A stretch of 52,913 nucleotides of DNA from Pseudomonadota bacterium (GCA_029779475.1 JAKPAN010000234.1:1-52913); one strand, 5' to 3'; shown: positions 8,886 to 18,559, counted from the stretch's first letter. The notes: generated by a model not told the origin, from the sequence alone. Translations and numbers: made by a program.

Positions 8886-10241
8886 GTGAATTCGATCGTC
8901 ATCGACAAAGATACCAGTTCGGCCGACCTCGACCGCCTCGCGCAGATCGCGCAGGACGTGGTCGCGCTCGCGCGCGCGAAGGGCGCGAGCGCTTCGGACG
9001 TCGCCGCGAGCGTCGACCTTGGCTTGTCCGTCGGCGTGCGTTTGGGCGAAGTCGAAACCGTCGAACGCACGCGCGATCGCGGCGTGTCGGTGACGGTGTA
9101 TTTCGGCCAGCGCAAAGGCTCGGCGACGACGGCCGATCTCGATCCGAAGTCGATCGAGCAAACCGTCGAGCACGCCTGCGCGATCGCGCGCTACACCGAA
9201 GCCGATCCCGCCAACGGCCTCGCCGATCCTGCGCTGTTGGCGAGGACGATTCCCGACCTCGACCTGTGGCATCCGTGGGACATCACGCCCGAAGAAGCGA
9301 TCCGGCTCGGCGTCGAAATCGAGGAAGCCGGACGCCGTTTCGACGCGCGCATCAACAACACCGACGGCGCGGCCGTGCAGGTCGGTGCGGGCATGACCGC
9401 GTACGCGAACTCGAACGGCTTTATCGGCACCGAGCGCGGCACGCATCATTCGCTGTCGGTCGCGCTGATCGCCGAAGACGATGCCGGCATGCAGCGTGAC
9501 TATGCCTACGACACCGTGCGTCGCGCGTCCGACTTCGCGAGCGCCGAATCGATCGGCCGCAAGGCCGCCGAGCGCACCGTGGCGCGGCTCGGCGCGCGAC
9601 GCCTGTCGACGCGTACTTGTCCGGTGCTGTTCGCGCCGGAAGTCGCGCGCGGGCTGATCGGGCATTTTCTTTCGGCAGTCAGCGGCGGCGCGCTGTATCG
9701 CCGCGCGAGTTTCCTCGTCGATCATGTCGGCAAGAGCGTGTTTCCGTCGTGGATGCAGATCGTAGAACGGCCGCACATTCCGCGCGGACACGGCTCGACC
9801 GCGTTCGATGCCGAAGGCGTCGCCACGCGCGATTCGGATCTCATCAAGGACGGCGTGCTCGCGCGCTACATCCTCGGCAGCTATTCGGCGCGCAAGCTCG
9901 GCCTGCAATCGACGGGCAACGCAGGCGGCGTGCAGAACATTCTCGTCGAAACGGGCGCGGACGATTTCGCCGCGATGCTCAAGCGCATGGGTACGGGCCT
10001 GCTTGTCACCGAACTCATGGGGCAGGGCGTGTCGCTGATCACCGGCGATTATTCGCGCGGCGCGAGCGGGTTCTGGGTCGAGAACGGCGCGATCGCGTTT
10101 CCGGTCGAAGAAATTACGATCGCCGGCAACCTGCGCGACATGTATTCGAACGTCGTCGCGATCGGCCGCGACGTCGACCCGCGTTCGCACGTCCTCACCG
10201 GCTCGATCCTGCTCGAACGCATGACTGTCGCCGGCGAATGA
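8886..10241 (+). CDS. pmbA: Metalloprotease PmbA (TldE)
   Basis: 451 residues from GTG at 8886 (E. coli PmbA has 450). A GTG at 8859 would add nine residues but overlap darP. PmbA/TldE is the non-metal partner of TldD in the cytoplasmic heterodimer that cleaves unfolded or modified peptides. Family stretches are visible: NNTDGAAVQ near 9355, GGALYRRASFLVD near 9685, and the C-terminal SGFWVENGAIAFPVEEITIAGNL. No HExxxH motif is present, as expected for this subunit. A short purine run (GGGAA) lies upstream of the GTG. Confidence 0.94.
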   Translation: MNSIVIDKDTSSADLDRLAQIAQDVVALARAKGASASDVAASVDLGLSVGVRLGEVETVERTRDRGVSVTVYFGQRKGSATTADLDPKSIEQTVEHACAIARYTEADPANGLADPALLARTIPDLDLWHPWDITPEEAIRLGVEIEEAGRRFDARINNTDGAAVQVGAGMTAYANSNGFIGTERGTHHSLSVALIAEDDAGMQRDYAYDTVRRASDFASAESIGRKAAERTVARLGARRLSTRTCPVLFAPEVARGLIGHFLSAVSGGALYRRASFLVDHVGKSVFPSWMQIVERPHIPRGHGSTAFDAEGVATRDSDLIKDGVLARYILGSYSARKLGLQSTGNAGGVQNILVETGADDFAAMLKRMGTGLLVTELMGQGVSLITGDYSRGASGFWVENGAIAFPVEEITIAGNLRDMYSNVVAIGRDVDPRSHVLTGSILLERMTVAGE

Positions 10242-10319
10242 TCGTGACCTTTCGGCCATTGACGATGCCGCGCATCGGCGCAACATCCCATCTGACGTAG
10301 TCACCCACGGAGACCTGCC

Positions 10320-10736
10320 ATGAGCGACATCGAAAACCTCACCTCGCCCCCGCCGCCGCCGGAAACCGGCGCGCCGCCGTCGAGCGACGAACGCACCTGG
10401 GCGCTGATCGGCCATCTCTCGTCGTTCAGTGCATTCGTGACCGGCGGCATCGGCGGCGTGGTCGGCCCGCTCGTCGTCTGGCTCATCAAGCGCGACACAA
10501 TGAGTTTTGCCGCAGATCAGGCGAAGGAAGCGCTGAATTTCAACATCACGCTCGCGATCGCCGGTTGCGCGCTCGTCCTGCTCTGCATCGTGACGTTCGG
10601 CCTCGGCATCCTGATCGCGTGGCCGATCGGCATCGTGCTCGCGATCGCGTGGTTCGTCCTCACCATCATCGCCGCGATCAAGGCGAACGAGGGCGTCGCG
10701 TATCGCTATCCGTTCACGCTGCGACTCGTGAAATAA
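10320..10736 (+). CDS. DUF4870 family membrane protein
   Basis: 138 residues. A disordered Pro-rich N-terminus (about 1-22) precedes DERTWALIGHLSSF, three predicted hydrophobic helices (near 33-53, 74-95 and 97-120) and a short conserved end (NEGVAYRYPFTLRLVK). This is the DUF4870 (Tic20-like) pattern; the function is unknown. GGAG lies seven bases before the ATG. It is convergent with ispA; a hairpin lies between them. Confidence 0.85.
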   Translation: MSDIENLTSPPPPPETGAPPSSDERTWALIGHLSSFSAFVTGGIGGVVGPLVVWLIKRDTMSFAADQAKEALNFNITLAIAGCALVLLCIVTFGLGILIAWPIGIVLAIAWFVLTIIAAIKANEGVAYRYPFTLRLVK

Positions 10737-10800
10737 GGCTTTTCCGAATGATGCGGCCATGGATGGCCGCTGCGGATCGTCGGGTTCCGAGTGCGCCGCG

Positions 10801-10821
10801 CCGTGCCATCGCGTGGCACGG
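10801..10821. terminator. Hairpin between convergent genes
   Basis: CCGTGCCA (10801-10808) and TGGCACGG (10814-10821) form a perfect eight-base stem with a TCGCG loop, midway between the DUF4870 gene and ispA, which converge here. There is no U-tract on either strand, so a bidirectional terminator role is only inferred from position. Confidence 0.4.
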
Positions 10822-10855
10822 AAAAGCGATTGAGGGTGATCGCAAAGGCAACGAA

Positions 10856-11749
10856 TCAATTCCCGCGTGCGGCGACGAAGCGCGCGAGGTCGCACAGCAT
10901 CCGCGCGCGTTCGCCGAGTGGAGCGACGCTCGCGAGCGCCTGCTTCGTGAGCGCGTCGAGCTCCGCGCGTGACGCCTCGATGCCGAGGATCGCCGGATAG
11001 GTCGGCTTGTTCGCGGCGACGTCCTTGCCGGCGGTCTTGCCGAGCTGCGCGGTTTCGGCCTCGATGTCGAGCAGGTCGTCGCGGATCTGGAAGGCGAGGC
11101 CGATCGCATGGCCGTAGTGTTCCAGCGCGGCCAGCGTGGCCTCGTCGCGGCAACCGGCGGCGAGCGCGCCCAGGCGTACCGATGCGCGGATCAGTGCGCC
11201 GGTCTTGTGCACGTGCATGCGTTCGAGTTCGGCCGGCGAAAGACGTTGGCCGACCGCGGCAAGGTCGAAGGCCTGCCCGCCGGCCATGCCGTGCGAACCG
11301 CAAGCCGCCGCGAGCGTGCGCAACATGCGCAGATGCGTCGACGCATCGGTCGCGAGCATCGCGTCATTGGCCAGCACCTCGAACGCGAGCGCCTGCAACG
11401 CATCGCCGGCAAGGATTGCCATCGCCTCGCCGAAGGCGACGTGACAAGTCGGCCGGCCGCGGCGCAAATCGTCGTCGTCCATCGCAGGCAGGTCGTCGTG
11501 GACGAGCGAATACGCGTGGATGATCTCGACCGCCGCCGCGCTTGAATCGAGCCGCTCCAGCGAGGCGTCGAACGCGAGTCCCGTCGCATACACGAGCAGC
11601 GGGCGCAGCCGCTTGCCGCCGCCGAGCACGGCATAACGCATCGCGCGATGCAATTCGACCGGCGGTTGCGATTCGTCGGGCAGCGCGCGCGCGAGTGCGT
11701 CGTCGGCGCGCGCGGACAGTGCGATGAGTTCGGGTGTCAGCTCGTTCAA
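10856..11749 (-). CDS. ispA: Farnesyl diphosphate synthase (polyprenyl synthetase)
   Basis: 297 residues. It condenses isopentenyl diphosphate with DMAPP and GPP to give farnesyl diphosphate for quinones and undecaprenyl carriers. Both aspartate-rich motifs are present: first DDLPAMDDDD, second DDLLD in AFQIRDDLLDIEAETAQLG; GGGKRLRPLL is the diphosphate-binding stretch near residue 44. The start is TTG (11747-11749) with AAGG nine bases upstream; no ATG fits. xseB lies upstream on the same strand, as in many gammaproteobacteria, but here 404 bases with dispersed-repeat features separate them. Confidence 0.93.
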   Translation of the reverse strand: MNELTPELIALSARADDALARALPDESQPPVELHRAMRYAVLGGGKRLRPLLVYATGLAFDASLERLDSSAAAVEIIHAYSLVHDDLPAMDDDDLRRGRPTCHVAFGEAMAILAGDALQALAFEVLANDAMLATDASTHLRMLRTLAAACGSHGMAGGQAFDLAAVGQRLSPAELERMHVHKTGALIRASVRLGALAAGCRDEATLAALEHYGHAIGLAFQIRDDLLDIEAETAQLGKTAGKDVAANKPTYPAILGIEASRAELDALTKQALASVAPLGERARMLCDLARFVAARGN

Positions 11750-11939
11750 GGTCGAATGCCTTTCGTAAATGCAATTTTGCCGTTTTTTCTGCTTTGCTTC
11801 CGCGCGCAGGAGCGCGCTGCTTTGCTTTTCCAGGTCCCTTCAGCGGCGGTGAACGGCGGACGGTAAAGCCCGCAGGGGCGCGCGCACGATGCGCTGTCGG
11901 CGAACCTCGGCCGTCGTTCACAGACCTTTCGCGCAGGAT

Positions 11940-12130
11940 GCGCGGAAGGCGACGATGCTGGGCTGCCCTTTCTTTTGGTTACTTTTCTTTGGGCAAGCAA
12001 AGAAAAGGAACCGGCCCGCAGGGATGCGGGACGAACCACGCACGGACGCGAGTCGGTTTTCGCGACGAAGCGAAACGCCAAAACAACACCATCCCCACCC
12101 AACTCTCTCCTTGAAGGGGAGAGCTGAAAG
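11940..12130. repeat. Intergenic dispersed repeat with two hairpins
   Basis: The 404-base gap between xseB and ispA (11750-12153) has no convincing gene. It contains an inverted repeat GGTTACTTTTCTTTG (11977-11991) and CAAAGAAAAGGAACC (11998-12012), 14 of 15 pairs with a six-base loop, and a second short one, CTCTCC (12105-12110) with GGAGAG (12118-12123). From memory, stretches like CTTTTGGTTACTTTTCTTTG with its complement, and CTCTCC...GGAGAG hairpins, recur between genes in Xanthomonadales genomes. No transposase or target duplication is seen. The part from 11750 to 11940 shows nothing I can name apart from the ispA start region. Confidence 0.6.
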
Positions 12131-12153
12131 CCGACGTGCGAAATAACGGCGAT

Positions 12154-12414
12154 TCACGGCGGATCGCGCAAATCCCCGTCGAACGGCTGCGCCGATTCCG
12201 GCGCGCCTGGATCGAGCAGTTGGTTCACGCGCAGCTTGGCGCGGTCGAGTGCGCCCTGGCATTCGCGGTAGAGCGAAATGCCGCGTTCGAACGATTGCAG
12301 CGAATCGTCGAGGCTGAGATCGCCTTGTTCCATGCGCACGACGAGCTGTTCGAGCTCGTCGTGCGAGTGTTCGAACGAGGGCGTGGCGTCGGTTTGGGCG
12401 GGCTTCTTTGGCAT
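12154..12414 (-). CDS. xseB: Exodeoxyribonuclease VII small subunit
   Basis: 86 residues, the usual size. XseB binds the large subunit XseA in a single-strand exonuclease that acts in both directions. The diagnostic core FEHSHDELEQLVVRMEQGDL and SLDDSLQSFERGISLYRECQ covers residues 14-53; the tail is Pro/Asp-rich. It starts 11 bases after the tilS stop, so tilS and xseB are probably co-transcribed. xseA is not in the window. Confidence 0.94.
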   Translation of the reverse strand: MPKKPAQTDATPSFEHSHDELEQLVVRMEQGDLSLDDSLQSFERGISLYRECQGALDRAKLRVNQLLDPGAPESAQPFDGDLRDPP

Positions 12415-12425
12415 GGGCGCGAACG

Positions 12426-13805
12426 CTAGCGCAGCGGTTCGGCAAGATCAATCGAATGCGCGGACGATGCGGGCGCGCGGCGTGTCGGGTCGATCCATTC
12501 GATGCTGGCGTCGAGCGGTGCGAGCAGCTCGGCCGCGGTTTCGCCGACGAACAGGTCGGCGATGGCGACGAGGCGTTCTTCGCCATCGAACAGCAGCGGC
12601 AGTCGTGCGCGCCGCCACGGGGGCACGCCCGATTCCTGCAGCAGGTCGCGCAATTCGCGCGTCGGGCCGTGGCCGGCGAGACGCAGGTTCTCGCCGCCGC
12701 GCCGGAAACGCACCTGCAGCGTTCGCGCGAGACGCGCATCGGCCCTCGCGCCGGACAGCCGCAGCGTGCCGAGGTCGAGCGGCAGCTTGAGTTCGCTGCC
12801 GTCGAACGGCGCGTTCCAGTCCAACGGCGGGAATTGCAGCGGCTTCATCGCGTAGAGGAGGTCGCGATAACGGCGCACTTCGACGCCCGGCCAGCGCACG
12901 CAAGGCTGTCGATCCTCGGCGGCTTCGTTGATCTGGCGCACGAGTTCGGTCGCCTGGAAGTGCGTCGGTTCGGCGAGTCCGAGGCCGCGCAACCATTGGC
13001 GCATGACGGGGTCGCGCAGTGCTTCGGGTAGGTCGAGCCAATCGCGGAAGCGCAGCGTCGCAGGATCGAGTCCCTGCACGCGAGCGAGCGCGCGGCGTGC
13101 TTCGACATCGATGAATTCGGCGGCGCTGCGTGCCCATGCGGCGCTCTGCGCGATGCTGGCCGCCGCCTCCGGCCAGCGTGCGACGATGCGTGGCAGGACT
13201 TGCAGGCGCAGGTAGTTGCGGTCGATGCCGGGATCGTCGTTGCTCGGATCGCCGATCCAGCTGAGGCCGTGCGCGTTGGCGTATTCGCGCAATGCCGCGC
13301 GCGGCAGGCCGAGCAGCGGACGCCAGGCATGGCCGTTGCCGAGGCGGCGCATCCGCCGCATCGCGCCGAGACCTTCCGGGCCGGCGCCGCGCAGCAGCTT
13401 GAGCAACACGGTTTCGGTCTGGTCGTCGCGATGGTGGGCGAGGGCGACGATTTCGCCGGGCGACATCAGCGTTTCGATCGCGGCGTAGCGTGCGCGGCGC
13501 GCGCTCGCTTCGAGTCCGAGGTCGGGTTGACGACTGACGCCGACCTTGCGCACGACGAGTTCGACACCGAGCGCGAGCGCGAACATTTCGCAATGACGCG
13601 CCCAGACCGAACTGTTGTCGCTGATGCCGTGATCGATGTGCACGGCGCGCAAGCCGCGCTCGCGCACCGAGCGATTCGTCGCCAGCACGTGCAGCATCGC
13701 GGTCGAATCGAGCCCGCCGCTGTACGCGGCGAGGATCGGGCCGGAGGGCAGCGCGCCGACCGCGGAATCGACGAGTTCGGTGACTCGATGCGTCACGTCC
13801 CGCAT
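12426..13805 (-). CDS. tilS: tRNA(Ile)-lysidine synthase
   Basis: 459 residues. TilS modifies C34 of the CAU-anticodon tRNA(Ile) with lysine using ATP, changing its decoding from AUG to AUA; it is essential. The PP-loop SGGLDST is at residues 29-35, followed by VHIDHGI, and AHHRDDQTETVLLKLLRGAG is the conserved helix-loop near residue 125. The C-terminal half has the TilS substrate-binding domain, ending near IEWIDPTRR. It shares a transcript with xseB; its own promoter probably lies in the 51 bases before tdh. Confidence 0.95.
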   Translation of the reverse strand: MRDVTHRVTELVDSAVGALPSGPILAAYSGGLDSTAMLHVLATNRSVRERGLRAVHIDHGISDNSSVWARHCEMFALALGVELVVRKVGVSRQPDLGLEASARRARYAAIETLMSPGEIVALAHHRDDQTETVLLKLLRGAGPEGLGAMRRMRRLGNGHAWRPLLGLPRAALREYANAHGLSWIGDPSNDDPGIDRNYLRLQVLPRIVARWPEAAASIAQSAAWARSAAEFIDVEARRALARVQGLDPATLRFRDWLDLPEALRDPVMRQWLRGLGLAEPTHFQATELVRQINEAAEDRQPCVRWPGVEVRRYRDLLYAMKPLQFPPLDWNAPFDGSELKLPLDLGTLRLSGARADARLARTLQVRFRRGGENLRLAGHGPTRELRDLLQESGVPPWRRARLPLLFDGEERLVAIADLFVGETAAELLAPLDASIEWIDPTRRAPASSAHSIDLAEPLR

Positions 13806-13856
13806 CGTCTCAGCACCACGCTTCGCAGGCGGTGCGCGCGCAACCGCCGGCGCCGC

Positions 13857-14891
13857 TCAATTCCACGAACACACGACCTTGCCGCAATTGCCCGAATCCA
13901 TGAGGTCGAAACCCTTCTGGAAATCGTCGATGTGGATCTGGTGCGTGAGCACCTTCTGCAGCGGGAAACCGGTGAGCACCATCTGCGTCATCTTGTACCA
14001 GGTCTCGTACATGCGGCGGCCGTAGATGCCGTGCAGCGTGAGACCCTTGAAGATGACCTTGTCCCAGTCGATGCCGGCGCCGTTGGGCAGGATGCCGAGC
14101 AACGCGACCTTGCCGCCGTGGTACATGACGTCGAGCATGTCGGCGAACGCGCGCGGGTTGCCGCTCATTTCCAGCGCCACGTCGAAGCCTTCCATGTGCA
14201 GGTCTTTGACGACTTCCTTCAGCGACTGCTTGGAGACGTTGACCACGCGCGTGGCACCCATGTCGGCGGCGAGCTTGAGGCGATAGTCGTTGACGTCGGT
14301 GACGACCACGTTGCGCGCGCCGACGTGCTTGCAGATGCCCGCTGCGATGATGCCGATCGGGCCCGCACCGGTGATGAGCACGTCCTCGCCGATCACGTCG
14401 AATTCGAGCGCGCAATGCGCGGCGTTGCCGTACGGGTCGAAGAACGCGGCGAGTTCGCTCGGAATCTGATCCGGGATCGGCCACAGGTTCGACGCCGGCA
14501 CGGCGACGTATTCGGCGAATGCGCCGTTGCGGTTGACGCCGATGCCGACGGTGTTCGGACATAGGTGCTGCTTGCCGGCGCGGCAGTTGCGGCATACGCC
14601 GCAGACGATGTGGCCTTCCGCCGAGACGCGCTGGCCGAGTTCGTAGCCGCGCACGCCCGCACCCATGTCGACGATGCGGCCGACGAATTCGTGGCCGATG
14701 ACGAGGCCCGGCTTGATCACGCGCTGCGACCACTCGTCCCACTTGTAGATGTGCAGGTCGGTGCCGCAGATCGCGGTTTTTTCGAGTTTGACGAGGACGT
14801 CGTTCGGGCCGATCTCGGGAATCGGCACTTCTTCCATCCAGATGCCGCGCGCGGCTTCGCGCTTGACCAAGGCTTTCATCATCTGCGACAT
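13857..14891 (-). CDS. tdh: L-threonine 3-dehydrogenase
   Basis: Zinc-dependent medium-chain dehydrogenase that oxidises L-threonine to 2-amino-3-ketobutyrate with NAD+. It has 344 residues from [19 protein letters not shown]; Met codons at 14882 and 14879 are alternatives (E. coli Tdh has 341). The catalytic zinc site is [13 protein letters not shown] plus GHEFVG; the structural-zinc loop is [15 protein letters not shown]; the NAD-binding motif is GAGPIG. The usual partner kbl is not adjacent in this window. The sequence upstream of the start in the same frame continues open but overlaps the divergent response-regulator region and is not family-like. Confidence 0.93.
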   Translation of the reverse strand: MSQMMKALVKREAARGIWMEEVPIPEIGPNDVLVKLEKTAICGTDLHIYKWDEWSQRVIKPGLVIGHEFVGRIVDMGAGVRGYELGQRVSAEGHIVCGVCRNCRAGKQHLCPNTVGIGVNRNGAFAEYVAVPASNLWPIPDQIPSELAAFFDPYGNAAHCALEFDVIGEDVLITGAGPIGIIAAGICKHVGARNVVVTDVNDYRLKLAADMGATRVVNVSKQSLKEVVKDLHMEGFDVALEMSGNPRAFADMLDVMYHGGKVALLGILPNGAGIDWDKVIFKGLTLHGIYGRRMYETWYKMTQMVLTGFPLQKVLTHQIHIDDFQKGFDLMDSGNCGKVVCSWN

Positions 14892-15056
14892 GGCGTTCAC
14901 TTCGCGGCGAAAGTGCGAAGTATACGTCGCGGCGCGAGGGCTTCGGCGTGCGCTGCGCGGCCTTTGGGCACGGAAATTCACGAAATGAATGCTTGTACGT
15001 ACTGGTTTTCCGCTGGAAACTAGGCCTCGGCCGAGAAAAGGCCAGGGGGAAAACGG

Positions 15057-15554
15057 ATGTTCGATTTCATCAAGCGGGCGCTGGGCATCGCTCCCGCCAA
15101 AGGAGCCGCGCGTCGGCAGCAGCGCGTCAACGCACGCAGCGGCATGCGCGTGCTCATCGTCGACGATTCGACCACGGTGCTGGCGACGTTGCGCCGCATG
15201 CTCGAGCAGAACGGCTACGAGGTCATCGAAGCGCTCGACGGCGAGAAGGGCGTCGATCTGGCGACCGCCGATCCACCGGATCTGATCTTCCTCGACATCA
15301 TCCTGCCGGGCATCAACGGTTTCGCCGCGCTGCGCCAATTGCGTCGCAACCCGGTGACGCGCGAAGTGCCGGTGATCATGATGAGCGGCAACGAGCAGGC
15401 CACCGAACAGTTCTACGCGCAGCGCATCGGCGCCGACGACTTCATGAAAAAGCCGTTCTCGCGCGCCGAGTTGTTCTCGCGCATCGAGAAACTGCTCGAC
15501 GTGTCGCTGATGCCGCGCCGGCGCCAGCACGCCGGCCCGGACGTCGTGGCCTGA
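15057..15554 (+). CDS. Single-domain response regulator (CheY/PilH-like)
   Basis: 165 residues. A basic 29-residue extension precedes one receiver domain: acidic pair and DDS in VLIVDDSTT, phospho-acceptor Asp in [14 protein letters not shown], the Ser switch in IMMSG and Lys in [10 protein letters not shown]. There is no output domain. The closest recognisable type is the twitching-motility regulator family PilG/PilH, but no pil or che genes are nearby, so its partner kinase is unknown. GGGGGA lies about seven bases before the ATG. It is divergent from tdh with a 165-base gap, and miaA starts 42 bases after its stop. Confidence 0.85.
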   Translation: MFDFIKRALGIAPAKGAARRQQRVNARSGMRVLIVDDSTTVLATLRRMLEQNGYEVIEALDGEKGVDLATADPPDLIFLDIILPGINGFAALRQLRRNPVTREVPVIMMSGNEQATEQFYAQRIGADDFMKKPFSRAELFSRIEKLLDVSLMPRRRQHAGPDVVA

Positions 15555-15595
15555 CGAGGCTTGACCGCGCCGGCGCGCGCCGCTGCAATGCGGCG

Positions 15596-16549
15596 ATGCG
15601 CGGCGCGGATCGACGTCCACCAGCGATTTTCCTGATGGGGCCGACCGCGAGCGGCAAGACCGCGCTCGCCTGTCGCTTGGCCGATCGCTTCGACGTGGAA
15701 CTCGTCAGCGTCGATTCCGCGCTCGTCTACCGCGGCCTCGACATCGGCGCGGCCAAGCCCGACGCGGCGATGCTGGCGCGCTATCCGCATCGACTCATCG
15801 ACGTCCGCGAGCCGACGCAGCCGTATTCGGCCGCGGATTTCCGTGACGACGCGCTGGCGGCGATGCGCGGCATTTCCGGCGCGGGCCGCGTGCCGTTGCT
15901 CGTCGGCGGCACCGGGCTTTATTTCCGTGCGCTCGCGCTCGGCTTGTCGCCGCTGCCGGACGCCGATCCGGACATCCGCGCGCGCCTCGCCGGCGAAGCC
16001 GCGCGCGAGGGCTGGCCCGCGCTGCACGCGCGTCTGGCCGCGCGCGATCCGCGAGTGGCTGCGCGCATCGGCCCCAACGACGCGCAGCGCATCCAGCGCG
16101 CGCTCGAAATCGTCGAGCTGACCGGGCGCGCGCCGACGGAATGGTTCGACGATGGCGGCGTCGCGCGTCCGCCATTCCGCATCCTCAAGTTCGCATTGCT
16201 GCCCGACGCGCGAGCGCTGCTGCACGAACGCATCGCGCGTCGCTTCGACGCAATGCTCGTCGATGGCTTCGTCGAGGAAGCGCGGCGCCTGCGCTCGATC
16301 GACGGCTGGCACGCGGATCTGCCGGCGATGCGCGCGGTCGGCTATCGGCAGGCGTGGCCGTATCTCGCGGGCGAATGCGATCTGGCCGAGTTCCGCGACC
16401 GCGCGGTCTTCGCGACGCGCCAGCTCGCCAAGCGTCAGATCACCTGGTTGCGCAGCGAGGTCGACGCATTCGCCTTCGACCCCGAGTCAGGCGCGCTCGA
16501 TTCGCGCGCGACACGGGCGATCGAGGCGTTCCTCGGCGCATCGGCGTGA
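15596..16549 (+). CDS. miaA: tRNA dimethylallyltransferase
   Basis: 317 residues (E. coli 316). It adds a dimethylallyl group to A37 of tRNAs reading UNN codons. The start [20 protein letters not shown] places the P-loop GPTASGKT in its usual early position; the frame is open far upstream but that part overlaps the response regulator. Other family stretches are [40 protein letters not shown] and [12 protein letters not shown]. It is the first gene of the conserved miaA-hfq-hflX-hflK-hflC-purA order. Confidence 0.95.
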   Translation: MRGADRRPPAIFLMGPTASGKTALACRLADRFDVELVSVDSALVYRGLDIGAAKPDAAMLARYPHRLIDVREPTQPYSAADFRDDALAAMRGISGAGRVPLLVGGTGLYFRALALGLSPLPDADPDIRARLAGEAAREGWPALHARLAARDPRVAARIGPNDAQRIQRALEIVELTGRAPTEWFDDGGVARPPFRILKFALLPDARALLHERIARRFDAMLVDGFVEEARRLRSIDGWHADLPAMRAVGYRQAWPYLAGECDLAEFRDRAVFATRQLAKRQITWLRSEVDAFAFDPESGALDSRATRAIEAFLGASA

Positions 16550-16694
16550 CCGATTCGGCGAACTGGCGTCGCCGTCATTCTTTTTGTGCGAACAAAGCCT
16601 TAAGATGGCGTTCAGGGTTTGGAGCCGGGCGTGGCGGGGATGTGGCGCACGCGATTTTTCCGGTTCCGCCTATTCCAGCAGGAGAAGAAGACTC

Positions 16695-16970
16695 ATGTCC
16701 AAGGGGCAATCATTGCAGGATCCTTTCCTTAACGCGCTGCGTCGCGAGCGCGTGCCGGTGTCGATCTACCTCGTCAACGGTATCAAGTTGCAGGGCACGG
16801 TCGAATCGTTCGACCAGTTCGTCGTACTGCTGCGCAATACGGTCAGCCAGATGGTCTACAAGCACGCGATCTCCACGATCGTGCCGTCGCGCAACGTGCG
16901 CGTGAACGGGCCGGACGGCCATGTCGCACATGTCGGGCCGTCCGATTCCGCCGAAGAAACCGCGGCCTGA
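16695..16970 (+). CDS. hfq: RNA chaperone Hfq
   Basis: 91 residues. The Sm fold is clear: [20 protein letters not shown], then [20 protein letters not shown] (Sm1) and [14 protein letters not shown] (Sm2 with the YKH motif), followed by a short acidic tail. Hfq hexamers pair small RNAs with mRNAs. AGGAG lies about ten bases before the ATG. The 145-base gap after miaA contains TTAAGAT near 16610 as a weak -10-like element; in E. coli, hfq also has promoters inside or after miaA. Confidence 0.97.
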   Translation: MSKGQSLQDPFLNALRRERVPVSIYLVNGIKLQGTVESFDQFVVLLRNTVSQMVYKHAISTIVPSRNVRVNGPDGHVAHVGPSDSAEETAA

Positions 16971-17050
16971 GCGACGCTTGCGGCGCGTGGCTTGAAAGCC
17001 TCGCGCGCCGGCCGCATACCACTCGCTCATTTCCCGTTGGGTGAATTCCG

Positions 17051-18445
17051 CTGTTCGAGCGATCCAGAAAAGGTGAACGCGCGCTGCTGCTGCAACCGCA
17101 GGCGCCGGGGCAAACCGATCCGCAGGCGCTGTCCGAGTTCGCCGAACTCGCGCGTTCGGCTGGCGCGAGCGTCGTCGGCAGCCTGACCGCGCGCGTCGAG
17201 CGCGCCAATCCGCGTTATTTCGTCGGTACGGGCAAGGCCGAGGAACTGGCCCAGCAGCGACGTGCGCTCGATGCCGATCTCATCCTCGTCAATCACGCGC
17301 TGTCGCCGGTGCAGGAGCGCAACCGCGAGAACCTCACCGCGTGCCGCGTCGTCGACCGCACCGGGCTCATCCTCGACATCTTCGCGCAGCGCGCGCGCTC
17401 GCACGAAGGCAAGCTGCAAGTCGAGCTGGCCCAGCTCAAGCACATGTCGACGCGCCTCGTGCGCGGCTGGACGCATTTGGAGCGTCAGCGCGGCGGTGCG
17501 ATCGGCCTGCGCGGCCCCGGTGAAACCCAGCTCGAGCTCGATCGCCGACTGCTCGGCGAGCGCGTCAAGCAGTTGCAGAAGCGCATGGACAAGGTCGAGA
17601 CGCAGCGCGCCACCGCGCGCCGCTCGCGCCAGCGCAATGCGCTACCGGTGGTTGCGCTCGTCGGCTACACCAACGCGGGCAAGTCGACGCTGTTCAACAC
17701 GTTGACCGGTTCGGAGGTCTACGCCGCGGACCAGTTGTTCGCGACGCTCGATCCGACTTTGCGCCGCATTGACGGCCTCGATTGCGGGCCGATCCTGCTC
17801 GCCGACACGGTGGGTTTCGTCCGCGACTTGCCGCACGATCTCGTCGCCGCGTTCCGCTCGACGCTCGCCGAAGCGCGCGATGCGGATCTATTGCTTCACG
17901 TCGTCGATGCCTCCGATCCCGAACGCGACGAGCGCATCGCCGACGTCGAGCGCGTGCTCGCCGAAATCGGCGCGGGCGATTTGCCGCAGGTGCTCGTCTA
18001 CAACAAGATCGACCGGTTGGACGCTTCGCAGTCGACGCATGCCGATGATGGCTCTGAAGGGCAGCCGGTCGTTGCGGCCAATGGATCGTATCGGCTCGAT
18101 CATCTCGAAGGCGGCGAACTTCCGCGCGCCTGGGTTTCCGCGCTGACCGGCGCGGGCCTCGACGGTTTGCGCAAGGCGATTGGTGAGCGACTCGGCGCGC
18201 AGCGCGTTTGCGCCGATTTGTTGCTGCCGCCGGAGGCCGGCCGCCTACGCGCGCGCCTGCATGCGCAAGGGCTCGTCGCGGGCGAAAGCGCGGACGAGGA
18301 AGGCTGGCGCGTGCGCATCGACGCGCCGCGCGCACTCGTCGAACCGCTGTTCGGCATGCCCGGCGGCGACGGCGAATGGCTGCGCGAGCGCTTGCTTGCC
18401 GCACTGGAAGGCGCTACCTACAATCCTTTGGAGACGGCGTTTTGA
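17051..18445 (+). CDS. hflX: Ribosome-splitting GTPase HflX, apparently started at CTG
   Basis: HflX binds the 50S subunit and separates stalled ribosomes. The GTPase motifs are GYTNAGKST (from about residue 205), DTVGFVRDLPH and NKID; the N-terminal domain has VGTGKAEEL and LVNHALSPVQERN. The first ATG, GTG or TTG codon in frame is the GTG at 17309, inside SPVQERN, and would remove about 86 conserved residues. The frame is open back to a stop at 17042-17044. CTG at 17051 gives (M)FERSRKGERALLL, like family N-termini, and GGTGA lies six bases before it. I therefore take CTG as the start, giving 464 residues. Confidence 0.9.
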   Translation: MFERSRKGERALLLQPQAPGQTDPQALSEFAELARSAGASVVGSLTARVERANPRYFVGTGKAEELAQQRRALDADLILVNHALSPVQERNRENLTACRVVDRTGLILDIFAQRARSHEGKLQVELAQLKHMSTRLVRGWTHLERQRGGAIGLRGPGETQLELDRRLLGERVKQLQKRMDKVETQRATARRSRQRNALPVVALVGYTNAGKSTLFNTLTGSEVYAADQLFATLDPTLRRIDGLDCGPILLADTVGFVRDLPHDLVAAFRSTLAEARDADLLLHVVDASDPERDERIADVERVLAEIGAGDLPQVLVYNKIDRLDASQSTHADDGSEGQPVVAANGSYRLDHLEGGELPRAWVSALTGAGLDGLRKAIGERLGAQRVCADLLLPPEAGRLRARLHAQGLVAGESADEEGWRVRIDAPRALVEPLFGMPGGDGEWLRERLLAALEGATYNPLETAF

Positions 18446-18559
18446 CGGCGCTGGTCGCATGCCTTCCGGCTCGCGACGGTCTCGGTAAACATCACGACAC
18501 TTCTGCGCACGGCGGATCGCGGCGACGCGTCTTCCGCTTCCGCGCGACAAGGCAAGGCG

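Noticed and set aside
8865-11303. Minus-strand open frame that runs from darP upstream through pmbA and the DUF4870 gene
   Set aside because: Only the last 172 codons match a protein family; the rest is antisense to clear genes.
11746-12146. Short open frames within the xseB-ispA gap
   Set aside because: They are translations of the repeat itself, present in several frames on both strands, with no start signals.
14945-15056. Leader of the response-regulator gene considered as a c-di-GMP riboswitch
   Set aside because: The conserved GEMM core sequences and helices could not be found; only short self-complementary stretches occur.
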